Positions 8,661 through 19,270 are shown, numbered from the stretch's first letter. The stretch: DNA of 64,000 nt from Enterobacter mori LMG 25706 (GCF_000211415.1 NZ_GL890780.1:49765-113764); one strand, 5' to 3'. The notes: generated by a model from the letters alone, not told the origin. Translations and numbers: made by a program.

Positions 8661-8972
8661 GTGTCTGAATCAGGATATCAGATATTGAAAATTGAACGTC
8701 TTATTTATGATACACTACCCTTCCGTGAGAAATTTAAGATGAAATCAGAAGACACCCTTGACTGGTATCCGGCACAACTACCGCCTGTGAAAATTATTCT
8801 TGGCGAAGCCGTGCTGGCTGTGGGTAAACAGGGCCGACCGATTAATACCCGCACCTTGCTGGAATACCTTCAGGTCATGCAGGACAAACAAAAAAGGCGG
8901 GATGACAAAATCGCCATGCAGACTGCGATTGATGTTCTCAGGGATAATCAGCGCATTAACGGCAGACGTTAA
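8661..8972 (+). CDS. Possible YmgB/AriR-family regulator
   Basis: The reading starts at a GTG and gives 103 residues; a start at the ATG at 8739 is also possible. The C-terminal half (LGEAVLAVGKQGRPINTRTL, followed by a helix and ending AMQTAIDVLRDN) matches the two-helix pattern of the small YmgB/AriR/YcgZ connector proteins. Those act in biofilm and acid responses through the Rcs pathway and respond to cold and blue light. The match is by pattern only. It converges on the glucan synthase gene with 19 bases between the stops. Confidence 0.5.
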   Translation: MSESGYQILKIERLIYDTLPFREKFKMKSEDTLDWYPAQLPPVKIILGEAVLAVGKQGRPINTRTLLEYLQVMQDKQKRRDDKIAMQTAIDVLRDNQRINGRR

Positions 8973-8991
8973 TGCACCTCCGGGATCAGTG

Positions 8992-11900
8992 TCAGTTCTG
9001 AATGATCTCAACCGTATGGTTTTGTCCATCATCCTTCAGCGGTATTCTGTCATCAGGGAGGAGAACACCATCCAGCGTCACGCAATATTCTGCATCGCCG
9101 CGTGAAACACTAATCTGATAATGGCTTTCACCATATTGATATGCCATAGAAAAAGACGACCACTCATCCGGTAACCTGGCATGAACACTAAAGTCAGTGC
9201 CGGAACGTTTTATCCCCAGTAATTCCTCGGTAAGTAAACGCCAGGCCCAGCCTGCGGAACCGGTATACCAGCTCCACCCTGCACGTCCGGTATGGGGAGC
9301 GACGCTGTAGACATCAGCACTCATGACATAAGGCTCAGCTTTATAAATCCCGACAGAGTCCGCATTCAGGGTATGATTTATAGGGTTGAGCATTGACCAG
9401 AGTTGCCAGGCTCGTCCGGCATTCCCCATTCGGGCAAAGGCCATCACTGCCCAGATGGCGCCATGCGTATACTGCCCTCCGTTTTCCCGCACGCCGGGCA
9501 GGTACCCCTGTATGTAGCCCGGATTTGGACCGTGTCCGTCGAAAGGAGGCGTTAACAGTTTGATCAGCCCTCCTTCGTTATCCACAAGGTGCTTATCCAG
9601 CGCCTGCATGGCCTTTGCGCACCGTCCCGGGCTCGCGGCGCCGGACAATACAGACCAGCTCTGCGCAATCGCATCAATCCGGCAGTCCTGTGAGGTTTTC
9701 GATCCCAGGGGAGTACCATCGTCAAAATACCCGCGCCGGTACCATTCCCCATCCCAGGCGTGGGCTTCGAGATTACTTTGCAGGCGCAGAGCCTGTGAAC
9801 GGCACATCGCGGCGACGCTTTCATCCAGCCTGCGCTCCGCCAGCGCTGCAAACCGCTGCAAAATGTCGTACAGGAAGAAGCCCAGCCAGACGCTTTCACC
9901 TTTGCCTTCGATACCCACCCGGTTCATCCCGTCATTCCAGTCACCAGCCCCCATCAGCGGCAGGCCATGCTCCCCGAAGCGAAGTCCATAGTGAATAGCT
10001 TTGACGCAGTGTAACCAGAGTGTCTCTTCGGTGCCGCTGATGACCGGCGTGTCATAGACAGACTCTTCACCAGGCTGAAGCGAGCGTCCCTCCAGATAAG
10101 GAATGCGTATTTCCAGTGCATCCATATCCCCCGTCGTTTCAACATAGTGGCAAACAGCAAGCGGCAGCCAAAGATAGTCATCGGAACAGCGGGTACGCAC
10201 ACCGTTGCCGTGTGGCGGGTGCCACCCGTGCTGCACATCCCCCTCGATAAACTGCCGTGATGCACAGAGTATTATCTGTTCACGCATCCGGTCCGGAGCA
10301 GCGTGGCTCAGAGCCAGCGTATCCTGCAGCTGATCGCGAAAACCAAATGCACCGCCAGACTGATAGTAGCCACTCCGGGCCATAAGACGGCAGGCGACCG
10401 TCTGATACAACAGCCAGCCATTAACCAGTAAATTTACGGACGTGTCGGGGGTGTTAACTACGATTTTATCGAGAACATTGTGCCAGTGATTATGAATCCG
10501 GTTCAGCTCCTGGCGGACCGTATCCTCGTTCATGTAGCGGGCCAGCGTCTCCTGAGCACAGACATCATTCTCCTCTGCGCCGAGGATAAAAATAAACGTC
10601 CTCTGGTCCCCGTCAATTAATGTAACCGCCGATTGCACCGCTCCGCAGGGATCCAGACCGGCCCCCGTCTTACCAGAAAGCTTTTGCAGTTTCATAGCCG
10701 AAGGGGCGTGAAGGGAACCATTACGGCCAATAAACTCCCGGCGGTCCCCTGTCAGAGAACAGTCATTACCGCTGACGGCAAAAAATGCAGTTCGGCCGCC
10801 ACCATTATCACCATAAAAGTTATTCGCAAGTATCCCGCAGCCGCCGGGCGTTCTGGCCACATGTGTCACAATGTGAGGGGCTGAGCGCGTTCGTGTTTCT
10901 CCGAGCGTCCACTCTACATAGCCTGTGACGGAAAGTTGACGTGTCCGTCCCGAAGAGTTACTGAGCGTCAGTAGCACCAGTTTAACCGGATCTTCTTCAG
11001 CAACCAGGACCGTCAACTCGCTGTCTATACCACTCTCACGATGGGCAAAAACGCTGTAGCCAAAACCATGGCGGGTCAGGTAATCACCGTGTCCGCGAAC
11101 AGGTAAAGCCGTCGGCGACCAGCACTCCCCGCTCTCTTCATCGCGCAGGTAAAATGCCTCGCCGCTGCGATCGCTCACCGGATCGTTCTCCCACGGCGTC
11201 AACCGGTATTCATGGGCATTCTCATACCAGGTATAGGCCTGCCCTGCCTCTGAGATCACACTGCCAAAACGAGAATTTGCCAGTATGTTCGACCAGGGAG
11301 CCGGTGTAAGCGCATTTTCCCGAAGGACGATCTGATACTCCCGCCCATCCTGAGAAAATCCACCGTACCCATTGAAATGGCATAACTGACTGGTATCAGG
11401 GCTCCAGTCCGTATGTTGATTACGCTCGCGCACAGCACGCGGAATGAATGCCCTTGCCGGCGATTTCAGGGTATGAATACGCTGGTTAAGCTGCTCATTA
11501 ATACCCCCTGCGCGGTCATCAAGATAAAGACAGGCCACGCTCATCAAAAGCAACTTATCCTCAGCGGAGAGATGCTCACCGTTGCGGCCAAAAAGCCCGC
11601 CCTTTTTATCCAGCAGACTGGCTTCAGACCCGGCATAAATTAACTCCATAATCTGATTTTGTAATCCCTGCTGGTAGCCGCCGGGGCTGTTATTCAGGAT
11701 AACTAAATCAACATCCAGCCCTTTCTGTCTCCAGTAACGGTGTGCCTGAATCAGTGTGGTCACTGAGGTGATACTTTCCTCGCTGGTTATAGTCAGCAGC
11801 ACTATCGGCAGATCCCCTGAAATTGCCCAGCCCCACAGTCCGGACTGGCCACGCCGGTTGCGGCCGATCGCCTGGCCTTCGGCGCGCAGCTCCTGGACAG

Positions 11901-14900
11901 GGTAAAGCACAGCGCTGGCGAGACTATTGAACAACGTGGCATCATCTTCACTGGCGTTCATCTGGCGCAATACCACCAGACTGTGAGACCAGGCCAGTTC
12001 AAAGACGCGATCGGCGATAGGGTAATCGCGATATTTCTCCAGCAACGCCAGGCTCTGCTGACGGGTCTCGCTGATGCCATAAATGATATCAATCGTAACC
12101 GGCTGCCCCGGCTGCAGAATAATGGCGTTGCGAATTGCCAGTATCGGATCCAGCACCGAGCCCGACGTGTTGCCTAGCATCCCTCCCGTCTCTATTGCCT
12201 GGGCATTCGCAGGGTTTCTGCCACGTCCAATAAACCTTGCCCTGTCCGTTTCAAACGACACGTTATGTCGGTTATCGCCGTGCACCACCATCATGTGAAA
12301 CAGGCAAGGGCCCGGTTCATCCGGTGAGCGCGGGCGCCGGTGGCAAAGAATAGCGTCACGCTCAGGAGCCAGCTCAGTCTGAATAAACAAATTGCTGAAT
12401 GCCGGGTGTGCCAGATCGCTGGCATCAGGTGCCAGTACCACTTCAGCATAGGTTGTCAGCTCCAGAGAGCGAGGCTTGCGACCACGATGAATCAGTGTGA
12501 GCCGTCGCAATTCAACATCATCCTCCGGAGAGATCACCACCTGAGTTTTGACGCTGAGTCCCCCTAAGCTGCGTCTGAATTCTGCCCCCGCATCGGTGAA
12601 CAACACTTCCTCGTCTTGTCCGCTGGTGTAGCCTGTTGGTTGCCAGGTATTGCTCCACACATCTCCCGTCTGGGTATCGCGGATGTAGCAGAATGCTCCC
12701 CAGTTATCACGGGTGGTATCACTGCGCCAGCGCGTTAGTGCAATATCATTCCAGCGACTGTAACCGCCGCCGCCCGCGGTCAACATCAGATGATAATGGC
12801 CGTTGGACAGGAGTTGAATATCCGGGGCGGGGGTATCCACGCTATAGAAAATACGGGGTTCATAGCGAACGGGTTTGACCATGCCCTCATGAGATTCAAA
12901 ATGACGGCGCGGACTGTACAGATCGACCGCATCCGGCACGCGCTCCTGTAACAGCAGACTCGCTGACCGGAATACCGTACTGGACATAAAGCGTTCAGTC
13001 ATGGGGGCATCAAGCAGCACATGAGCCAGCGCCTGAAATGCCATACCCTGGTGATGCGCCATCCAGGACTGTACCACCGCATAGAGCTGACCGGTTGCAA
13101 GACGTGAGGGGGTATAGTCCAGCGCTTCATAAAAACCGTATTCTCCGCATGCACCATTTTTTTGCAGCCTGAACAGGTTCTCACAGGCTTTCTGCGGGGA
13201 AACCATCAGCGCCAGCAGCGTGGCGTAAGGAGCGACAACCATGTCATCGGCAAGTCCCCTGCGCAGACCGAGCCCCGGTACGCCAAATGCCTGATACTGA
13301 TAATTATGCTGAACATCAAAAGCATGATAGCCAGACTCTGAAACACCCCATGGTACCCCGCGTTCTTTCCCCCAGTGAATCTGGCGCATAACCGCCGACT
13401 GACTCATTTCATCGAGCAGGCTGCCGGGCCAGGTGGGCATCACCAGATTCGGCATCAGATATTCAAACATGGATCCGCTCCATGACATCAGGGCAGTTTC
13501 ATTATCAATCGTGGTAAACAATCGACCCAGCGCGTACCAGCTTTTAAGAGGCAGCTGATTAGTCGCAATGGCAAGAAAACTGGTCAGGCGGATTTCAGAC
13601 GGCAGGAGATCGTAGTGGCTCTTGTCAGGCATATTGGTGTCACAGTTATAACCGACGCTGAGCAGACTGGTTGCTTCACTGTACAGAAAGGCGAAATCCA
13701 TCCGGGCATGCTCATCCAGCCGCTGTTCCAGCTCGGTGATAATATTGAGTCGCATTCGGGCCTGCTCCGCCACTGACGCCGGAGGCGTTCCTGTACCGGT
13801 TAATGTCGGACGGGCAAGCTCGCTCAGCGTCGGCAGCATCTGTTCATTCCAGGATGCAGGCAACCAGCCAAGCAACAGAGACCACTCATGGCAAAGCTGA
13901 ACCAGTTGATGCTCCAGATGTCCAGCCCAGCGCATCTGAAGAGGAGATCCCTGATGACATGCGCTGGTCAGATGGTTGCACTGGGTGCGCATGCTTTTCA
14001 GTTCGCTGAAAAGCGCCTGCGGAGAGAGCGACACCGCGTTCAGGCAATGCTTGCGCAGCAGTCTCAGGCTGTCAGGTGGGTTCTTACCCCACTGTTTTTC
14101 CAGAATATCCAGCGTATCGTTCAGTCCTGCCAGTATCTGTTGGTTGCTTAAAACAGGCTGATGACGCATGGCGGACAGGCCTGCACGCAGGGTCAATAAA
14201 TGCCCGGCCATATTGCCGCTGTCGACGCTGGAGATATAGCGTGGACTGAGGGGGACCAGCGTACGGGTGTCATACCAGTTGTAGAGATGGCCCCGGTAGT
14301 GCTCCATTTTATCCATCGTGTCGAGCGTGAGCGACACGCGCCGGAGCACCTCTCCGCCAGGCAGGTAGCCAAAGTCCCATGCCGTCAGGTTAGCCATAAG
14401 TGAAAGACCAATATTGGTAGGAGAAGTTCGGTGTGCCACCGTCGGTTGTGGTATTTCCTGATAATTATCAGGCGGAAGCCAGTTCTCTTTTGCTGTGGCA
14501 AATGTTTCAAAAAAAGCCCAGATTTCACGGCTTGTCTGGCGTAACAGCTGTTTTTGTTCCTGATTAGGCGAAAAAACCTTTCGCACGGGCTGGCGACTCA
14601 GCCAGCTCATCAGCAGCGGTGCCACACACCATACCAAACCGATCGGTAACGCAATCCCCAGCAGCTGTGGGGCAAATTGTCCGGTCAGTATTGTCAGCGC
14701 CACGCCACCGGCAGCGTTCAGCCACATCGCCTGATAAAAACGTGCAACAGTGGGTCTGGCCTGACTGCTGTCCTGGCTGTGGCTGACCCACTGGCTGAGG
14801 TGACGCCTGCTTATCCCCAGTCGCCATAGCGTCACGGCGATCGCTTTCAGCGAATATCCGGCTTCGTGCGGCAGTATCGCAAAATTAAGGCTGATCCCTG

Positions 14901-17574
14901 ACAGACGCTTTAGCGCGCCCGCCCCCACCAGTAACAGATGCGGCTTCACGCGGCGACGCAGAGGTTTATGCAGAAGGTCGTGGCTAATGCCGAGGATGGC
15001 TGGCAACAACCATATCAGCAACAGTATACCCAGCCAGTAAACCGGATTGGGTACCCAAAGCAGAGTGAAGAACAGCAATATCAGTAAGGAGGGGGCGACC
15101 AGACTGCGACGTAGATTATCGAGTAATTTCCAGTAAGAAAGCGCGGTCAGCGGATTCCTGACCCGGGTTCCATCGGCTTTTCTGACGCGTGGTTTTAGCC
15201 AGTTAAGCAGTTGCCAGTCACCCCGGATCCAGCGTGAACGTCGTGCAACATCCGACAGATAATTATTAGGGTACTGTTCGTACAGTAACACCTCGCTCAG
15301 CAGACCCGAACGTGCATAGCATCCTTCAAGCAGATCGTGGCTGAGTACCAGATTTTCCGGGCAGATGTTGGTAGTGGCCTGCATAAAAATATCAACATCG
15401 TAAATCCCTTTGCCCACAAACGAGCCTTCCCCAAAGAGATCCTGATAAATATCCGAAGACATCATCGAATAAGGGTTATTGCCCGGTACGCTGCTGCGCA
15501 GGGCTGCGTAACGCCCCTGACCGTTGCGTGGTATCTCCTCCGCAAGACCGGGCTGTAAAATACCGAATCCTTTGACAACCCTCTGGCGTACCGGATCATA
15601 CTCAGGCGTATTCAGCGGATGCGCCATCGTCGCGACGAGTTTGTGTGCCGTATCGCGCGGGAGCACCGTATCGCTGTCCAGGGTAATGACGTATTTTATG
15701 TGACCCGGTAAAAGGTGGGCAGGCATCTCTGCAACGCTGACGAATTGCGTTCCGGGATGGCGCAACCAGCTGTTCAGTAACGCCAGTTTTCCCCGCTTGC
15801 GTTCATAGCCCATCCACGCGCCTTCCGAGGGGTTCCATTCAGGCTGGCGATGTAACAGATAAAAACGTGGTCGGCCGGAGGGGTAGCGGCGATTAAGCGC
15901 CTGCGTATCGGCGATAGCCTGTCTGAGCAGCGCGTGACTTTCCGGCGAGGGTTCATTTTCAGAATCAGCAAAATCAGTGAGCAGCGCGAACCTGAGATTT
16001 TCGTTTTCATTCCCCAACCAGCAGACTTCAAGACTGGTGAGGAGCTGGCTGAAACTTTCGTGGCTGGTCAACATGCAGGGAATGACTAACATGGTGGCAC
16101 TGTCAGCGGGAATACCGGCTGAAAAATCCATCCCCGGCAAGGGTCGAGGAACGCGAAAACGGGTGGTTGCATCACTGAGCAAATCGCTCATTAACTGAGT
16201 TAATGCGATAATCAGAGGTAATATCACCGCGATCAATAGCCAGTCTGCGCCCTGCATGGCGGTTTCGTGCAATATTGCTGCGGTCGCTGCGGTTGTCAGC
16301 AACGCCAGGCTTCCAAGCCATGACAGCAGGGTTATTCTGTTGAAACTGTGCCGCAAGCGTATGAGCCTTGAGGCGTCTGCCAGGAGATGAATATCCAGCG
16401 CCTGTCGACCTTCGCCCGCAAGATAATAACCAACATGATGTTCCGGTGTATCAGGCGCTTTTTCCTCTGAAAACGCCAGCGCCTTCTCAGCAACCTCAGG
16501 CTCGCTGAGACCGCTGTCTCTGGCCAGAACCTCAACTACGTGCCGGTAATGATCCCGGGTATTGAAATGCATCCGGGGATAGATGCCGGCAGGATCATTG
16601 CGTAATGCCTGTTCGACAACGCTTATCGTTTCGGCGAAATCAGCCCAGTCCGTTTCACTCAATAAACGCAGGCCCGCGATGCTGTTACTGACGGACAGCT
16701 GGCTGGCGGCAAGCTGCTGATTGAAACTATGTATGAGAACATCAGTGGTGATCCCCTGTTCCCGAAGGCACTGATCAACCCAGGTCAGAGGTAACGACAG
16801 CGCGTTGCCATGCCCCTGCAGGCGCCGCACCAGCTCTGCGACAAACGCACTGGTTAACGGAGGTCGGGAGCGCGCCATATCGGCAACCACCATGATTAAA
16901 TCACCAGGCGCCCTCTCTGCACATTCGACAATCCTTGTTATCCACGTATCAGCAAGGTTTCTGTCCTGCTGCGCTTTTATCACTTCCATACTGATACGAC
17001 GAAGATTTTCAATCAGCGCAAGGCGCAGCATTCCCGGTAACGCCCAGACTTCACCCAGCGTCAGCGGCGTCACCTGTTGATAGGCAGTGAGATAGCTGGT
17101 CAGGCTGGCGGCATCCCAGCGGCCATCGCCGTGAGCAATGGCCTCTGATGCAATATGATAAATTCGTGGGCAATTCAACGGCGATACCAGCGACGGAAGA
17201 CCTTTGCCAAAGCTTTTCGGCAGATGCTGGCGGACAGTGCGGATTTGTTCCTCAATCAGATAATAATTGTCCAGCAGCCATTCACCGGCGGGCATGATAC
17301 TGGTCTTTTTACCCGCGTTAAGCTCATAGCAGTTTTGGGTAATGACGGCCTCATTGTCGCCAAGCCGTTTCAGAAGATAATAAGGATGCCTATCCGGTGA
17401 TACTTTATGAGTCCGCGCCAGCTTCTGGCCGTAGCGTTCCATCTGGACGGTCGAAAAGAGTTCTGACCGCGGCGAGCTTTCACCGGCAGGATCGTTCGCC
17501 GAAAACGTTATGTTTTCGGCAGCATTAATCAGAATACGGGAGCGGTTAAACCACGCTCTGGGGATCATTTTCAT
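8992..17574 (-). CDS. Giant cyclic beta-glucan synthase / GH94 protein (NdvB/Cgs type)
   Basis: The 2860-residue protein has the architecture of NdvB/Cgs cyclic beta-1,2-glucan synthetases. An N-terminal region of about 400 residues is followed by membrane segments (about 415-470), a glycosyltransferase domain with YVITLDSDTVLPRDTAHKL and a QxxRW-like RRSRWIRGDWQLL motif, and more membrane helices (about 815-870 and 960-1000). Then come a glucoamylase-like region (about 1050-1500) and two GH94-type phosphorylase modules. The last carries GAGDWNDGMNRVG, the GH94 catalytic-acid region. Such enzymes make cyclic glucan at the inner membrane and release it to the periplasm, where it acts in osmoadaptation and host interaction. 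The ribosome site is weak. The gene is one uninterrupted frame, so it is probably functional. Confidence 0.88.
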   Translation of the reverse strand: MKMIPRAWFNRSRILINAAENITFSANDPAGESSPRSELFSTVQMERYGQKLARTHKVSPDRHPYYLLKRLGDNEAVITQNCYELNAGKKTSIMPAGEWLLDNYYLIEEQIRTVRQHLPKSFGKGLPSLVSPLNCPRIYHIASEAIAHGDGRWDAASLTSYLTAYQQVTPLTLGEVWALPGMLRLALIENLRRISMEVIKAQQDRNLADTWITRIVECAERAPGDLIMVVADMARSRPPLTSAFVAELVRRLQGHGNALSLPLTWVDQCLREQGITTDVLIHSFNQQLAASQLSVSNSIAGLRLLSETDWADFAETISVVEQALRNDPAGIYPRMHFNTRDHYRHVVEVLARDSGLSEPEVAEKALAFSEEKAPDTPEHHVGYYLAGEGRQALDIHLLADASRLIRLRHSFNRITLLSWLGSLALLTTAATAAILHETAMQGADWLLIAVILPLIIALTQLMSDLLSDATTRFRVPRPLPGMDFSAGIPADSATMLVIPCMLTSHESFSQLLTSLEVCWLGNENENLRFALLTDFADSENEPSPESHALLRQAIADTQALNRRYPSGRPRFYLLHRQPEWNPSEGAWMGYERKRGKLALLNSWLRHPGTQFVSVAEMPAHLLPGHIKYVITLDSDTVLPRDTAHKLVATMAHPLNTPEYDPVRQRVVKGFGILQPGLAEEIPRNGQGRYAALRSSVPGNNPYSMMSSDIYQDLFGEGSFVGKGIYDVDIFMQATTNICPENLVLSHDLLEGCYARSGLLSEVLLYEQYPNNYLSDVARRSRWIRGDWQLLNWLKPRVRKADGTRVRNPLTALSYWKLLDNLRRSLVAPSLLILLFFTLLWVPNPVYWLGILLLIWLLPAILGISHDLLHKPLRRRVKPHLLLVGAGALKRLSGISLNFAILPHEAGYSLKAIAVTLWRLGISRRHLSQWVSHSQDSSQARPTVARFYQAMWLNAAGGVALTILTGQFAPQLLGIALPIGLVWCVAPLLMSWLSRQPVRKVFSPNQEQKQLLRQTSREIWAFFETFATAKENWLPPDNYQEIPQPTVAHRTSPTNIGLSLMANLTAWDFGYLPGGEVLRRVSLTLDTMDKMEHYRGHLYNWYDTRTLVPLSPRYISSVDSGNMAGHLLTLRAGLSAMRHQPVLSNQQILAGLNDTLDILEKQWGKNPPDSLRLLRKHCLNAVSLSPQALFSELKSMRTQCNHLTSACHQGSPLQMRWAGHLEHQLVQLCHEWSLLLGWLPASWNEQMLPTLSELARPTLTGTGTPPASVAEQARMRLNIITELEQRLDEHARMDFAFLYSEATSLLSVGYNCDTNMPDKSHYDLLPSEIRLTSFLAIATNQLPLKSWYALGRLFTTIDNETALMSWSGSMFEYLMPNLVMPTWPGSLLDEMSQSAVMRQIHWGKERGVPWGVSESGYHAFDVQHNYQYQAFGVPGLGLRRGLADDMVVAPYATLLALMVSPQKACENLFRLQKNGACGEYGFYEALDYTPSRLATGQLYAVVQSWMAHHQGMAFQALAHVLLDAPMTERFMSSTVFRSASLLLQERVPDAVDLYSPRRHFESHEGMVKPVRYEPRIFYSVDTPAPDIQLLSNGHYHLMLTAGGGGYSRWNDIALTRWRSDTTRDNWGAFCYIRDTQTGDVWSNTWQPTGYTSGQDEEVLFTDAGAEFRRSLGGLSVKTQVVISPEDDVELRRLTLIHRGRKPRSLELTTYAEVVLAPDASDLAHPAFSNLFIQTELAPERDAILCHRRPRSPDEPGPCLFHMMVVHGDNRHNVSFETDRARFIGRGRNPANAQAIETGGMLGNTSGSVLDPILAIRNAIILQPGQPVTIDIIYGISETRQQSLALLEKYRDYPIADRVFELAWSHSLVVLRQMNASEDDATLFNSLASAVLYPVQELRAEGQAIGRNRRGQSGLWGWAISGDLPIVLLTITSEESITSVTTLIQAHRYWRQKGLDVDLVILNNSPGGYQQGLQNQIMELIYAGSEASLLDKKGGLFGRNGEHLSAEDKLLLMSVACLYLDDRAGGINEQLNQRIHTLKSPARAFIPRAVRERNQHTDWSPDTSQLCHFNGYGGFSQDGREYQIVLRENALTPAPWSNILANSRFGSVISEAGQAYTWYENAHEYRLTPWENDPVSDRSGEAFYLRDEESGECWSPTALPVRGHGDYLTRHGFGYSVFAHRESGIDSELTVLVAEEDPVKLVLLTLSNSSGRTRQLSVTGYVEWTLGETRTRSAPHIVTHVARTPGGCGILANNFYGDNGGGRTAFFAVSGNDCSLTGDRREFIGRNGSLHAPSAMKLQKLSGKTGAGLDPCGAVQSAVTLIDGDQRTFIFILGAEENDVCAQETLARYMNEDTVRQELNRIHNHWHNVLDKIVVNTPDTSVNLLVNGWLLYQTVACRLMARSGYYQSGGAFGFRDQLQDTLALSHAAPDRMREQIILCASRQFIEGDVQHGWHPPHGNGVRTRCSDDYLWLPLAVCHYVETTGDMDALEIRIPYLEGRSLQPGEESVYDTPVISGTEETLWLHCVKAIHYGLRFGEHGLPLMGAGDWNDGMNRVGIEGKGESVWLGFFLYDILQRFAALAERRLDESVAAMCRSQALRLQSNLEAHAWDGEWYRRGYFDDGTPLGSKTSQDCRIDAIAQSWSVLSGAASPGRCAKAMQALDKHLVDNEGGLIKLLTPPFDGHGPNPGYIQGYLPGVRENGGQYTHGAIWAVMAFARMGNAGRAWQLWSMLNPINHTLNADSVGIYKAEPYVMSADVYSVAPHTGRAGWSWYTGSAGWAWRLLTEELLGIKRSGTDFSVHARLPDEWSSFSMAYQYGESHYQISVSRGDAEYCVTLDGVLLPDDRIPLKDDGQNHTVEIIQN

Positions 17575-17729
17575 AGCATTGCTCTGATGCGACGTTAGCG
17601 CGCAGGAGCAGTTGCGAAATCAGTTCAGAAACGTTCTCTCAGGATGGGCGTCAGGCATCAGGGATTTAACAGCTGCCGGAATCTAACATAAGTATAGGAC
17701 ATGAGCTCTGTTCTGCGATTTTGGTCGAG

Positions 17730-17900
17730 CTAGCGTCGGGAGATAAACAGAGCCTTACATCCGGGGCAAAGCATGGTTTGGTTGAGCCGGATTTTTGACA
17801 ACGGTTGTACTGATTTTAAGCCACAAACAGGACAGGCAGCAGTGGCAGTAGACGCACTGCTGAAGAATTTCATTGCGTAATTGATAACAGACATAACCAT
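17730..17900 (-). CDS. Zinc-ribbon miniprotein, YnfU-like
   Basis: An ATG with a GAAAGG ribosome site opens a 56-residue frame. The N-terminal 20 residues form an amphipathic segment, then CPVC (about 23-26) and CPGC (about 45-48) form a zinc ribbon with KALF directly after, as in the protein at 8409-8585. It lies just downstream of the broken cspH-like gene on the same strand. Small zinc-ribbon genes of this sort occur beside cspA-family genes in enterobacterial prophages, as far as I recall. Confidence 0.65.
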   Translation of the reverse strand: MVMSVINYAMKFFSSASTATAACPVCGLKSVQPLSKIRLNQTMLCPGCKALFISRR

Positions 17901-17975
17901 TAACCTTTCAATGAATGAGCTTCACCGTACCACATGTGGTTAAGTTTTAATCTATCTATTTTGACATACTGAAAA

Positions 17976-18188
17976 TCAGGAAAGATAAATGTTCGCAGCC
18001 ACAGGCCCCCTGAGACCGTTTATCCGGCAAAACTCTATGCGGCTTCCAGGGATGCGTAATTCTGATTAGCGAGAGTTAACGGCTGAAATGTGAAGCAGAA
18101 CGTCTTTTCGTCCATCAGATGGGATGATGAGGCCTTTACCACTAAGAATATCAAAGCTTTTGACAATTCCTGTCATTTTATGGGACAA
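17976..18188 (-). pseudogene. cspH: cspH-like cold-shock gene broken by one in-frame stop
   Basis: Read on the minus strand from a TTG at 18,188 with an AAGGA ribosome site, the frame gives [27 protein letters not shown] and [12 protein letters not shown] follows at 18,068-18,066, and then SELRIPGSRIEFCRINGLRG and PVAANIYLS before the true stop. The two parts join in the same frame and together make 70 codons, the length of E. coli CspH. Only codon 41 (Asp in CspH) is changed to a stop. RNP1 (SGKGLI for the usual KGFGFI) is retained but lies upstream of the stop. A 40-residue fragment is unlikely to fold. Confidence 0.8.
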
Positions 18189-18466
18189 GTCAATTCCTTA
18201 TTGAAAACACTTAAAGACTATACATTGAAAATGGCATTCAGCCACTTTTATTTTCCCTACAGGACCTCTGGACGGCTAAAAGATAATTTGCTTATATCGA
18301 TTCCCTGTGCCTTAATGAATCCCATCAGTTCGATGTACTAATGAAAGTTAGAAATTTTCCGGGCAGTTCTCATTACCAGGTGCTATCGTTGATATCCCCT
18401 CTTTTGAGTCCATACGTTTAATCTTATACGTTTACTATCAATACAATCATGTATAACGGAGTCAGT

Positions 18467-18685
18467 ATGACCTCGAGAATTATGGGCCTGGTTAAATGGT
18501 TTAACGAAGACAAAGGTTTTGGCTTCATCTCTCCTCTTGATGGCAGCAAAGATATCTTTGTCCATTTGTCTGCACTTAATGGCGACAACTTTAAAACTTT
18601 ATTTGAAGGTCAGAAAGTTGAATTCGCCATTCACCGCGGAGACAAGGGTCCTGCTGCTGCAAACGTAACACTTTGCGATAAATAA
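18467..18685 (+). CDS. CspA-family cold-shock protein
   Basis: The 72-residue product is a single cold-shock domain with both RNA-binding motifs intact: KGFGFI (RNP1) and DIFVHLS (RNP2), and the C-terminal [10 protein letters not shown] block. It should act as an RNA chaperone that melts mRNA structures at low temperature. The ATG at 18,467 is chosen because CGGAG precedes it and because family members start MTS/MSN close to this point; 18,449 would add six residues. The 278 bases between this gene and the divergent cspH relic may include a long 5' leader, as is usual for cold-induced csp genes. Confidence 0.92.
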   Translation: MTSRIMGLVKWFNEDKGFGFISPLDGSKDIFVHLSALNGDNFKTLFEGQKVEFAIHRGDKGPAAANVTLCDK

Positions 18686-18953
18686 ATCATTGTGGGTCTG
18701 CGATAACGATGAAGGATTATTCCTGAGTAGACAGATAAATAACTTAAATCAGATGAAAGTCGTTTATTTTTAATATCTGATCAGCATATTTTTCAAAATT
18801 ATGAGTATGCTAAGCGATGTGATGAAGTGCAGTACTACTGCATAAAAAGTCTAAAAGCACAAGCTAACCACATGTTAAATAAGAAGTGCGTAATGGCTTT
18901 GACCTTAATGGCATCTGCCAGTTAATATCCATGAGAGAACAGGGTAATAGAAT

Positions 18954-19181
18954 ATGATTAAAGTCCTTGTTTTCTTTAATGCTGAATCCTGTAAAGTCAT
19001 GACCGTTCTGGAAGGTATATCCTCTATCAGGCAGGAATATCCAAACGGTGAAGAAACACATCTTCGGATTATGTCTGCAGGTTTTCCTTCCTTAACTGGC
19101 GATCATGGTATTGTTTACGTGGCTACTGACAGGGAGTTAACGTCACAGGAGATACTTGATGCGGCCAGGAAATATTTATAG
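18954..19181 (+). CDS. Hypothetical 75-residue protein
   Basis: The product starts MIKVLVFFNAESCKVM and ends in an EILDAARKYL helix. The alternation of strands and helices suggests a small alpha/beta fold. The ribosome site is weak (GAACAGGGTAATAGAAT). A strong terminator follows after 90 bases, supporting a real transcription unit. The family is not recognised. It is flanked by the cold-shock gene and an H-NS paralogue. Confidence 0.55.
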   Translation: MIKVLVFFNAESCKVMTVLEGISSIRQEYPNGEETHLRIMSAGFPSLTGDHGIVYVATDRELTSQEILDAARKYL

Positions 19182-19270
19182 AATTTTTGTCATGCTCTCT
19201 GCTCCACGTTTAATTGCATGCTTACCCTATTTATCAGAATCGAACAAAAAATGAGTTAAAAGCATTTATG

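Noticed and set aside
18090..18341. Possible 83-residue + strand gene upstream of the csp gene
   Set aside because: Its first part is antisense to the cspH-like relic, whose minus-strand reading matches a known protein.
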